Assembly (NCBI GenBank): GCA_003864495.1
Contig: ML133383.1
Location: 2,625,560 to 2,689,559, forward strand
Direction of reading: 5' to 3'
Origin: Nemopilema nomurai
Lineage: Eukaryota; Cnidaria; Scyphozoa; Rhizostomeae; Rhizostomatidae
Length of the DNA: 64,000 bases
Of this stretch, positions 40,476 to 51,300 are shown in pieces. Both the position numbers and the translations under genes were made by a program. Every line of letters starts with the position of its first letter. Within the stretch, counting starts at the first letter, position 1. The notes beneath the pieces are model-generated. The model was given only the letters and a program-made list of their open reading frames with translations. It was not told the DNA's origin and did no database searches.

Positions 40476-40713
40476 TTTGAAACAATGCAGGAAATGTAAA
40501 ATCATAAAGTTGCTGACAATGCATTTCACGCTGATACGAGGCAGAAGCGTCATGTTCGCCTCTAGAAATTATTTTAAAAATTAGAAACTGGAGAAAAGCA
40601 AAACTTTGGCATTCTTAAATACAAATAGAAGCTCCATTTGGTTTCCTCCGTTTTTAGCAATTAGTTTCATTATCCTAGAAGAGCTTAAGAGGCTAACGGG
40701 GCTTTGTGCTGGA
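40476..40713. promoter_or_regulatory. shared divergent promoter interval, STAMBP / NTMT1
   Basis: The two start codons point away from each other and are separated by 238 bp. Both transcription start sites and both 5' untranslated regions must therefore fit here unless there are distant noncoding first exons. No TATA box at a convincing distance or other classical element stands out. The close head-to-head arrangement implies a bidirectional promoter. Confidence 0.6.
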
Positions 40714-43700
40714 ATGGACTCCGATATAAAAGATCTTATGTGTCAGCGAGACAAGTGGTATGGTGATGCAATAGTTTACTGGAAAGTAAGTTTATTCTTA
40801 GCATAATATTAGACTCCCTATGCGCCTAAAGTTTTACAATCTGGAGGGAGATGCCTTCTTGCGAAAGGCATTCATAATATCGAGGCGTCGTCACTTATAG
40901 ACCGAGGTAAAATGGCTAGTATTATACGTGGCTAGTGGTAAAATAAATGTATGCTAAAATTGACGAATTCTGCTTTTAGGATGTTTCTGCTGATTTAGAC
41001 GGTATGCTTGGTGGATATGAAAGAATATCTCCTCTTGATGTGGAGGCGTCAAGAAAGTTCCTTGCAGACCTGAGGGTGAGGCTCAAATCACAGAAGACAT
41101 ATCAATATTTTAAAACAGTTAGCGAGACTTTCCCTTAAAGTGAGGGTTCAATCAACATAAAACATGCATTTTACAAAACAAGGTTGCTTCTAAAAGGGTA
41201 GACAAAACAGATATTTGATAAGGGCTTCAGAACTACCTTGTTAAATAAGATTCTAAACATCCCTCCCCCAACAGAGTTCTTTATAGGAGAAACATTTCTA
41301 CGGTGCTTTTGATTAGAAGTTGAGGCATAAGCTAAGTAGCAATTCTATGCTACCCCTATTATCTTAACAAAGGGATCACTTACCTCCACTGCCTCCATGC
41401 TGATGCTATTCTTGCTGGATAGTAAAAGCAAATCATAGCTTTTGAAAAAATTAAAATGTTTGACTGGTTACCACATCAAATTTTTCCATGGCCTGCATGG
41501 TACAAACAATAATCATAAACTCAACCAAAAAATGTTATTCCATGTAAAGAGAATTTTTTCGGAATTTTATAGAATATGCAGATAATTTTAGGGTGTTACA
41601 ATTTTGTTTGCCAAGATGATGAGGAACCTTTGATAAATGAAAAGTTTTCCAATTTCAGTTCAACTCAATTTTGTTGGCATGATGTATAGAATTTTTAAAG
41701 CAAAAACATTAAGTTTTATGATATAAATAGTTGTATCATAGCTAGACATGGAAAAGAACCTATTAATAAAATCATTGTACTGAAATGATTTCACCAACCT
41801 TTATTCTTGTTTTACGCTGCCTTAGGCCTTTGATTCAGTAATACATATTGATGTGGTTTTGTATGTCTTTTCTCCAGTGTAACAAAAAACTTGCTAACTA
41901 TAATCCAGGGCGTATACACATAAAATGAATAAATGTGACAAAGGTGTTGTTGACAGTTTAACTATTGAAACATACAATGGAAGGTGTGAATGACAAGATT
42001 ACAATAGGAAACAAGAATACATTTAACAATGGTTGCTACAGACTAAAAGAGGGGAAAATATTTTCATGCTTTAACTAAACAATAATTTTTGTTGAAATTG
42101 AAAAAATTTCTCACTTTTTGTAGAAAAAGTCTATTTGGACATCAGGAAATGAAAGAGGACTAGGTAGTTTGTCTTTTTTACCTTTTTGAGTTGAAGTTTG
42201 TTATCACACAGAGAATTTGCACGAATTAGTTTTTTAATGGAATAGGTATCTAAATAATTTCAAACAAAATTATCAACATTTTTAATCTTTTTAAGATTTT
42301 TTTTCTGAAAGCTCTAAGGGTTTTTGTACACTGCTTTGAGTTTGAACTTTTTGTTTTCTTATGATAGAAAATCAGACTAACTAACACCTGATCTAGCTAT
42401 ATAGGGATTAAATGAAAACAGTTTTTGCATTTCTTGCTTATGTCATTGGTTCCAGTTTACTTTACTTTTGGTGCTTCTCCTGTTGCCAGATTGTGGTGCC
42501 GGAATTGGCAGAGTAACGAAGCATCTGTTGATGCCTATGTTTGATCACGTTGATCTTTTGGAACAAAATGCAGATTTCCTTACAGCAGCAAACAGCTACT
42601 TGGTATGTATGGGGCTTGTTAAGAGAATATTTTTCTCAATCTATAGAAGCAAATTTGCTGACAGGTATTTTTTTGACACTTTTTAGAAACTTTTTAGTGA
42701 TCCTTACTTATAGGTTTAAGGTCTGCAGCAAATGTTCTTTTGTATGTTATGCGTCTGATAATTGTTGCTGATAGTTCTACTATTTCTACAAGGAATTTGT
42801 GTCTTTTTTGGGGAAATAAGTGGTTGATTTATAGATTGTTCCTGAACCAACAAATTAAGTCTCTTTGCTGTTGAGAGATGTTTTTATTAAAACAATTTAG
42901 CTACTGCTTTTTACCCACTTTTCTCTGACTATTTTTAATTATCATTGTAGAATTGCTAATTTTGGATTTCTTAGCTGGTAGGTTTTCAAATATTTCTATC
43001 AATTATATCTTTTTTGCATTTGGGTTTCTCTTTACATTTACTAGAATGAAAACAAAGAGAAAATTGGAAGCTTAATTCCTGAAGGTGTTCAAGTAAGAAT
43101 TCTTTAGTCAGCTTATGTCTTACTCAGTGATAAATTCTTTAAAATAAGCACCCAATGCATTATTTCCTTCAGTAATTTTTTGATTGATTCTTCGCTTGTA
43201 ACTATCTTTATGTCCATTGTTTTGAGTCTCATAACTTGTTCAGCCAACTTTAAGTATAATCTTGACTACTTCTCTATATTGTTGCCATTTTTTCATTATA
43301 AGGATTTTGTGCCCAGAGAAAAGTTGTATGACATTATTTGGTTTCAGTGGGTTGTTGGACATTTAACTGATGGTATGTAGTTTCCCAGCAATTTTTTTCC
43401 TGGTAGCTGTTGAAAAGAACCAGGCTCTTTGTAAAAGTTGTTATTAAGGTGAAAACATAATTTTTAGTCTCATCCAATTTTTTGCCTGAAGAATGTAGTG
43501 TACTGAAGCTTCCGTTTTTAAAAAAATGTTTAAAAGTAATGTTTCACATGGGTAACATATTTATTGATATGGATGTGTAGGCAGAATGCTAGGGATTTTG
43601 GGTTCAATAATCAAGCTAAGGGTATTTGCATGGATGTGGATCAAAATGCTGATCTTGATTCACTAGAAATCAGCTTGAGCCCTCTGAGCAATGCTCTCTG

Positions 43701-45313
43701 AGAATAGTGTCTTATAGAATTTAATGGAAGATGCAGATAATTTACTGATTTTATTATTTTTTCAAATTTTAGATGATTTTGTGATAAGCTTGCAAAGATT
43801 TAAGAAAGGCCTGAAAAAGGGGGGCTTGATATGTATCAAAGATAATGTCGCTGGTGTTGAAGCAGTTTTCGACAACAATGATAGCAGTGTAACTAGGTAA
43901 TCTTCCAGAACTTCTTCATTTCTTAGGAAATGAATCACGTGTGCCTTGCGGTACAAAACTTCACAGTTGCTAGAAAAAGCTGAACTAGTTTTCCTATACT
44001 TTAAGTAATTCCCATACTCGGAGTAAGCAAACGTCGGAAAATAACCAAGAGCTGACCGAATAAATAGCCAGATGCGGATCGAAACACTAGAGGGTGATAA
44101 GCAGTGCGCATGATTGGTTATAATTGACCAACCTGCGTTACTTAAAACCTAACTTTAGAAGAGCCTAAAGGAAAAGACGAACTCTTTCTTTCTACAAAGA
44201 AAGGGATTTTCCCGTGAAATGTAGACAGACTCCAAAACACCTAGGTGAAAAGACAACCTTGCTTGCCCAATTATACGAAAATTGTCGTCACTGTATGTTT
44301 TGGCGCGATCTGGATTCTCTAAAAGATGTTATCCTATAGCCGAATTACAATTAATTTGGGCATTGCGTCTTCTACAATTTCGACGCGGCTGCTCTCTTTC
44401 TGCAGAGGTTTTGGTTCTTATGCTCTTGGGAACATGCTGCTGTTTTGTTCTATCCTCCAATCTTTAAGTAGTGCGTCCTACATACCTAGTTTCACATCGG
44501 CAGCAAAATTCGTATACGACTAAACTATTTTTAAGGGCAGGAATGCAATCCTTTTGGGTGGAGGGAAACATAGTCTTAGCATTCGATCCGTGTTTTCGAT
44601 CCGCAACTGGTTATTTATTCTGTCAGCTTTTGGTTATTTTCCGACGTTTGCATGCTCTGAGGAGTGTCGGACGAAAAGGTTCTTTAAGTATGCAAAAACT
44701 AGTTCAGTTTTTTCTAGCCATTGTGAAATGAATTACCTTCAGTAGAAAATATTGGATAACATAATTTGGCATTCAGCTTTCATCTTCTTAATAATTCCAC
44801 TTAAATAGCTAGCATGCTTAAGTACAATTGATTAAATTTAATCAATAATCACCTTTTTCTTCAAAAGCATTTAGGTAATCAATTGATTTACCTTCTTCAT
44901 ACAATTAACATTTCTTAATATGCTCTTCATTTTTATCAAAATTGTTTTCCCATTTACTGCAATTTTTGCTTTAATCATCTTATCCTTTGAATGTGATAGG
45001 GTACCATAATGGCACCTTCTGTATTTTCCCACTAATACTGTTTTGTTTCACAGATAACCAGATTGTTTATCTTTCTTCCTGCTAATGCAAACTGCAGGCC
45101 AAAAATTGATGTTTTACTTCTGCTTTCTAACTGCCCTTACCTGAATTTTAGCCTTATGATTTTTTGTTTACTTTATTTGTGATGTGGCAAAACTTGATGC
45201 CTTGTAGAACTCATGAACAATATGTAAAGATTTTCAAAGCAGCAGGGCTGACTATTCGATTAAAAGAAACTCAAAGAAATTTGCCAAAAGAGCTGTACAA
45301 AGTGAATATGTGA
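40714..45313 (+). CDS. NTMT1: N-terminal Xaa-Pro-Lys N-methyltransferase 1
   Basis: SAM-dependent enzyme that methylates the alpha-amino group of proteins starting X-Pro-Lys after removal of Met (RCC1 is a classical substrate). Eight exons join in phase: 40714-40785, 40980-41075, 42124-42163, 42490-42602, 43045-43092, 43303-43372, 43773-43896, 45208-45313, giving 222 codons (human 223). The SAM-binding motif I is D70-C-G-A-G-I-G-R-V-T. DIIWFQWVVGHLTD matches the post-motif substrate loop. N171 (in IKDN) and D183 (in DNNDSSV) correspond to the catalytic pair known for human NTMT1. The C-terminal segment (NLPKELYKV) is conserved. An in-frame ATG at 40606 would add 36 residues without family support, so the start at 40714 is preferred. 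Could be the NTMT2 type, but length and residues fit NTMT1 well. Confidence 0.95.
43968..44719 (-). mobile_element. decayed Penelope-like element, GIY-YIG C-terminal part
   Basis: On the minus strand from 44514 to 44155 a frame carries the GIY-YIG signature RYVGRTT, a downstream HLLENPD block and a C-terminal KEFVFSF ending. This is the C-terminal endonuclease region typical of Penelope-like retroelements. It is broken by in-frame stops at 44464-44466 and 44329-44331, and the frame shifts upstream. The reverse transcriptase is absent. About 120-bp inverted arms (43968-44087 and 44590-44719) flank the fragment, sharing for example AAACGTCGGAAAATAACCAA and GCGGATCGAAA; this suits the inverted terminal repeats known for such elements. 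It lies antisense in NTMT1 intron 7 and cannot be autonomous. Confidence 0.75.
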
Positions 45314-45410
45314 GTTGAAGTATAATTGCGTTTAGAGTTATCGTGCATGCAACCAGTTTGACTTTGGAAATTTTATAAGAGCGAAGTCAAATTTAAAAAC
45401 ACCTAAAATC

Positions 45411-45416
45411 AATAAA
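45411..45416 (+). terminator. candidate NTMT1 polyadenylation signal
   Basis: A canonical AATAAA lies about 100 bases after the NTMT1 stop codon, with A- and T-rich sequence following. Position and form are right for the main polyadenylation signal. Confidence 0.45.
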
Positions 45417-46030
45417 AAATTGGGATATTTTTGGCAAGAAGAATGACTTTTATTTAAGTAAAATTTTTGTCTCGTTTTGGTCATGGTTGTGTTGCCTGAT
45501 TTTATTTACACCAATGCGAGGATAATGCTTGACTTTGAAAACTTACCAGATAGAATAAATGAACAATGAAAAAGCTACAGTATAGCAACTAAACATTCTG
45601 CAAAATGCGAAAGCCCTTGCAATCAATATCGTTGCATCCTTTTCAGGTATGCATTATCATAACAACTATGTCTAATGCTGGAAGGACATTGATCTCTTTG
45701 TCATCATTCCCGGCATCAATGGTGAAGGGTAACGGTCTTGGTGTAAAGGACTACAACTTAAAATCGACTTCCATGCAATTGGACAATCACGAAGACAGAT
45801 GCTGCAAAGAATGTTCAAGAGGACTTAACATGCATAGTAATAGTTTAGGATCCAATGGATTTTTAATGTTAATAAACTGGGACGAGGGGCCATTTTGAGC
45901 AAAAGTAACTCTAAGCGAGAAGGCGCTTGCCAAAATTTTGCTAGATGCTCCCATGAATGTAACTCATTTTAAAAACCTTTTAGAAAACCCTTATAAACGT
46001 TGGGTACATATTGAGGCTTGTATTCGGATT

Positions 46031-46166
46031 TTGGTACAAAAATTGGACTTGGGCCTTATGCTTTTTACTTCCAAGGCACCTTCAGTGCCAGAGAAGCATT
46101 TTGGTACATTTGGACTTGGGCCTTTATGCTTTTTACTTCCAAAGCATCTTCAGTGCCAGAGAAGCA
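46031..46166. repeat. two-copy tandem duplication, unit about 67 bp
   Basis: Two adjacent copies share TTGGACTTGGGCC, GCTTTTTACTTCCAA and TCAGTGCCAGAGAAGCATTT with few differences. A long G run follows directly. No coding meaning is apparent. Confidence 0.75.
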
Positions 46167-46854
46167 TTTTAAAGGGGGAGGGGGGGGGGGGTCTAATTTG
46201 AAGATTTACGTTAAGCCAATCAATCATTTGTCGATTGAAATTGAACTAAGAATTGGATAGAGCGAAAGCTTATCAAAAGTCAGGTTGATTAATGTTTAAG
46301 TCCTGAATGTGCTTGACATGTAACGTCATCTTATGAATAACATTTGTTTATATCTTTCTATGGCAAGTATTCATCTGTGGTGTCAATATTATTGCTGTAT
46401 CGATGTCAAAATGAACGTATGTTAGCTAGTCATCTGAATTTAGTTAGAACTCTTTTCAATTTTTAGCTCATGTTTTCTTACATTTCGGTAAAGATTTTTA
46501 TTTCACAGTTGTATGTAGTGACCATATTCTGTGTTATGCATCTATATAATGTTTTTAAAGGCTCTAGTATCTGAAATTATCTCTGACAATGTTTCGAAAA
46601 TAATTATTCAGCATAGATCTCTCTTTGTAAAATCTTAAACCACAAATTATAAATTTAAAGAAGTTGGAAAGTGTTGTCTTAGAGTGAAAATTCTTCTGAT
46701 GCATTCTACTTTTCATGAATTTTTTGCTTGGTTGCCGTTATATACGAACGTATGATGACAAATAGAGCTTTTAACGAGTACCCTACTAACAAATACATCG
46801 AGAAAGTGCGTTGGTCAATGTTTGCTTTATCTTCAGCAATTTGTAATATATAAT

Positions 46855-47040
46855 GATGATTATATTGGGTGATCAGTGAGTCGGAATTGTCTAGTTTCCA
46901 TACTACTCGACCTGATAGTCATGAATAAGCATGATTAACAGTCATAAACTAGTATGATTAATCATTTCAAGTAAAGTGTTAGGGTAATGGTTAGGGTTAG
47001 GGTTAGAGTTGATGATTATGTTGGGTGATCAGTGAGTCGG
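46855..47040. repeat. 30-bp direct repeats 156 bp apart with a telomere-like patch
   Basis: GATGATTATATTGGGTGATC followed by AGTGAGTCGG occurs at 46855-46884 and, with one change, at 47011-47040. Just before the second copy lies GGTTAGGGTTAGGGTTAG (46989-47006), three units of the animal telomere repeat TTAGGG. Confidence 0.7.
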
Positions 47041-48308
47041 CCTTAACCTCGTATTAGATTCAGCTTAGCAAGAGGCCAGACAGCCTCCACGATTTGTGTG
47101 GACAAGAGAACCGAAGTAATAAACTAAACAAGATTTTAAGTGGTATGTGATCAAAAAGTTTGTAATTGCTTGCTTATTAACACTTATATGCGTTTTTGGT
47201 TTTAAAATGTCTCTCAAGCTAGCAACAAGCCAGTATTTTCTACGGTTGCTATATGCTCGAAAAGTGACCCGAGGTTAGAGGTAATCTGATAATCCGAGGT
47301 TAGCCCGATAATCTGATGTCTGCTGTCTTGCCTTGCCAGTGGGAATGAAGTCTTTAAATAAAAGATCTCTTGCCTTCAACGATTCATCCGTTACTGTTCG
47401 CCATTGCCATGCAAAAATTTATCTAACTTAGGGGCCTAAATGGGCGTGACCCGGGGTAAAATGTATCCAATGTTTTGCAATTTACCAACCAATCAGAAGA
47501 ACTCAAGTCTAGACGCGGGATCTATGGGGAATAGGGGAACGTGCACCCCTACCTTTTAATTCTTTGAGATTAAGTGCACTTAAACAGCTCACAGAGCTGA
47601 CAATCTTTTTTGCCTGCTATGTATCCAAAACAGTCCCTTGAAGTACCGGGGACGTACAAGATAACTGACAAAGACCAAGTCTGGATATTTCAATTGTTGA
47701 TTGATGCATTTCTGTTAATGATTTATCGTTATACTCCCTCAAAACTACCAATGACTGTGTAGAAAACAACTTTGGAAACTTGTGCGAATGCCCTTCAATA
47801 TATGTGCCCACTTCTTGGCTGGCAAAACAAAACCTATAGTAAATGTACCACATTTCAGCTGTTCTAAATGCCCATGATTTAGGATACATTGTAAGGAGAA
47901 GATTGGTGTTTGTTATACCATTATTAATAGAAACAATTTGTTGATCATGATGCATGTACTTTCTTTGTTTGGCTTTGCACACTTAAGCCTAATTTTCCTT
48001 TTCTCTCTTCTTTTCCTGATGTTGAAATATATACATCATTATGTTAATTGCATTTTTTGGGTTTTTTTAATTTTCTTCTCCAAAGTTAAGCTATACTGAA
48101 AATGCATTTTACAGTGCTATAATGACTTAATTGTGCTTTTGCCATACCAAACAAAAACCAGGAAATATTTTTTGAGGACCTGTGGCTAATATTGCTTCCT
48201 TATTGTTCTGTTGGTGGATTATCTTTTATCCTGGGTTTCCTAATGGAGATCTGAAAGATATTTCTCCAAAGCAATCACTTTTTCAACAATAAGGATTTTC
48301 ACTTTCAG

Positions 48309-51300
48309 ATGGATTGTTCTCAAGAAGAGAACATTGATTCAAATGAGATGTCAGTTGTTCCAAAGATAAAGCATTTGCTGGAGTTAGATCCTTACCTTTG
48401 CCCCTTTAAACATGAGATTGAGAGAAGGTATGAAATGTTGGCTAGCTCTTAGTACTTTTTACTACTGTAGCTTTCTTAAGATCTGAATGTTGAACTACCT
48501 ACATTAAAAGCCATGGGCCTTTTGAAAGGGAAAGGCATTGAACTTAAAGTTATTGAAGGGCATGTTTAAACAACTTGCCCAACTAAAAATGATAATATTA
48601 ATAAATCAGGTAAGCTTGATTCTCCATATAACCAAAAGAAGATTGTAATATTGGGAAAGCTGAAGAATGGTTTTATTAGTTTATTAGTTTATTTTATAGT
48701 TTATGGAAGATTTGTTTAGGGGACTTTTAGATATACTTCTGAGAAAAGCCATAAATAGACATATTAGACATATCAGGTATGGGTAGCAGAAAAGGTGCAA
48801 AGAAAAGCTGCAATATTTAATGCCCCTTTTTGACGTAAACTCCCTCCTTGTCTTCAGCAGAATATTTTTGATTAAATCATTTTGCTGATAAACATTGATA
48901 CATTTCATAATGTAAATACAGATACTCTGTGATGAACACATTTCTTGCTGGAATCAATAAGCATGAAGGGGGAATGGAGAACTTCACAAAGTCCTATCAA
49001 AGATACGGCCTAAGGCGAGCAGAGAATGGAATTCTTTGTAGGGAATGGTGCCCTGCAGCAACTGCTGTTTTTCTCACTGGAGAATTTAGTATGCCTCAAC
49101 TTTCTTTCTATACTTTTCATTGACTAGTTGTTTTATAATGTGTAATATTTGCAAGGGGTAATATGTTTCCAATGTTCTGGCTTATGCTTGCAGATCATTA
49201 GATCTGTTAATCCTGCATTGTTTCCACTGCTTAGAAGCTAAATATTCCCAGGCTTTGTTTTAGTTAGCAAATGAATTTCAATGCAATATTTTAGATCAAT
49301 GGAACAGAAGTTCACATCCACTAACAAAGCGAGAGTTTGGCGTCTGGGAATTGTTTTTGCCTGACAAGGAATTTGGCACTGAACCAATAAAGCATGGATC
49401 AATGTACAAGGTACATTTCAAGACTTGTTAATCTGTAGAATGCAAAATGATTAGGAACAGTGATGTCGATTGTGTTGGTTCCTACTTAGCTGCATTGTTG
49501 AATTCTCAACATTTATTTTGCCTCATGTTTTAATTGACAAGCAGAGAGCTCAGAGTCAGAGGAGTATTAGAAAGAGCGCATGTTGACTTCATCTGTGCTC
49601 AAGATAACTGAATAAACTTAAATTAACTAAATGCTTGAATAAATGTCAATAATATCAATAGGTGATCACATAAGGCATCATGAAATGAATTGCTAGTGCT
49701 AGTTGGTGTTTAAGATGAATAAAATGGTATTGATGACATAAAGAAAAAAAGTGGAAATGAGTGTGCCAAGTGAATAAGCAAGGAAAATAGCATGAGTGAA
49801 GTGGGCCTAAGTTTAAATGAACGAGACATAACAGAATAAAGCTTAATAGCTATTTTTTTATGACATGAAAGATATATTCTTAGTGGCTGTAACTAAGTTT
49901 CTGTTATGCATGTTATGATATTCTTAGCATGACTATTAATTTGAAAAAGGTTCCTACACAATATATAGTTTTTTAATGTATTTTTATCTGGCTAACATCA
50001 AAATGTCAATTCTTTGGAAGAGTGAAAAAAATATAAAGATAATGCAAATATAGTATGTTTGATAGTTATTACTGCTTAGTTACAGAATGATCTTAAAAAC
50101 CTTAAAACCTTTATATATAATAGAATCTTTAAAAGCTTTGGAAAGTCACAGAGCCTAGTATACATTTTCTGTTTTTTTTAAACTAGTCTAATGATATTTT
50201 GTAGGCTAAAGCATTTTATTCATGTTAGCTGATGCAGTCACTAATAAATTTACTGTTTGATGTCTATGACAGCTTAATTTTTCTACCATGCAAGTTGATA
50301 ATAAAAGACAAGAGAGGAAGTGAGCTGGAAAGAATATCTCCATGGGCCACCTATGTGGTGCAAAACAAGGAGACCAAATTGATGGAGCCTGTGTACTGGA
50401 ATCCAGTGAAGAGCCACACATGGCAGTTCTCAAGACCAGGGAATGTAGACAACCTACGCATTTACGAAACACATGTTGGAATCTCCTCAGAAGACTACAA
50501 GGTAGCCTCCTACACACATTTCAAAGAGAAGGTGATTCCCCATATACTGTATCTTGGCTACAACTGCGTCCAAATAATGGCAATCATGGAGCATGCATAC
50601 TATGCCTCGTTTGGGTATCAAGTGACAAGTTTCTTTGCACCTTCAAGGTAAGAATCTGTTGTATGTTTTTCAAAGAATTTTTAAAATTCAAGCATTTTTG
50701 ATTCAATTGATTACAGTTGTAGGGGCTATAATTGAAAATTGTGACACTTCTGATAACTAATCACATTAGTATGGTCCACCTTCTCTAGATTAAAGCTTAC
50801 TTTTATCATGTTTTTATTTCCAAGAAAGGAATTGAAAACATAACTAGTCCATCTGAGACCTTAGTACCACATTCAACATGCACACCATACAAATAATAAC
50901 AGCCAAGCATAAGTATAAATTACCTTAGTAGTAACAGCAAGTATGATACTTTGCGTGGACTGTTCCTAATGCTACTGCAACATTGACTCATACTGCCACT
51001 CAAACCACCACACCCACTGTCACACCCACTTACCCACCCACCGCCACACCCATCTACATTCACAACAACTCCAACTTACACCGTTTCACACATCAGGCCC
51101 CTGTGACGTCATGGTGCCTAAGTCGTGAGTTAGTATTAATGCTTATCATGGATCCAGAATATATATACTGGTTTTGTGTTCCAGTAGCCTAATGCAAGTT
51201 CATTTAGACACCTCTTAAATTCCTTTGTGTTGATTCTCTGTTAAGCGTATGTTCAAACAAGCTGTGGATTTCCAGTCCGTACATTGTACACTGCCTGAAT

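Larger units (their letters stand above)
45314..48308. other. intergenic region between NTMT1 and GBE1
   Basis: This interval holds the NTMT1 3' end and the GBE1 promoter side. It contains a two-copy tandem duplication (46031-46166), a G tract at about 46172-46190, and a spaced direct repeat with a TTAGGG patch (46855-47040). The 121-codon minus-strand frame at 47617-47982 has no recognised domain. A noncoding first exon of GBE1 may lie here because the first coding exon begins directly at a splice acceptor. Confidence 0.55.

Noticed and set aside
40606..40713. In-frame upstream ATG for NTMT1 adding 36 residues
   Set aside because: The extension has no family counterpart, while the start at 40714 gives 222 residues, matching the 223 of the human protein.
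47617..47982. 121-codon minus-strand frame between NTMT1 and GBE1
   Set aside because: No recognisable motif and no splice partners; I cannot support it as a gene.
50983..51075. ACCC-rich threonine/proline frame in GBE1 intron 4
   Set aside because: Simple sequence (CACCC/CACAC) inside an intron.
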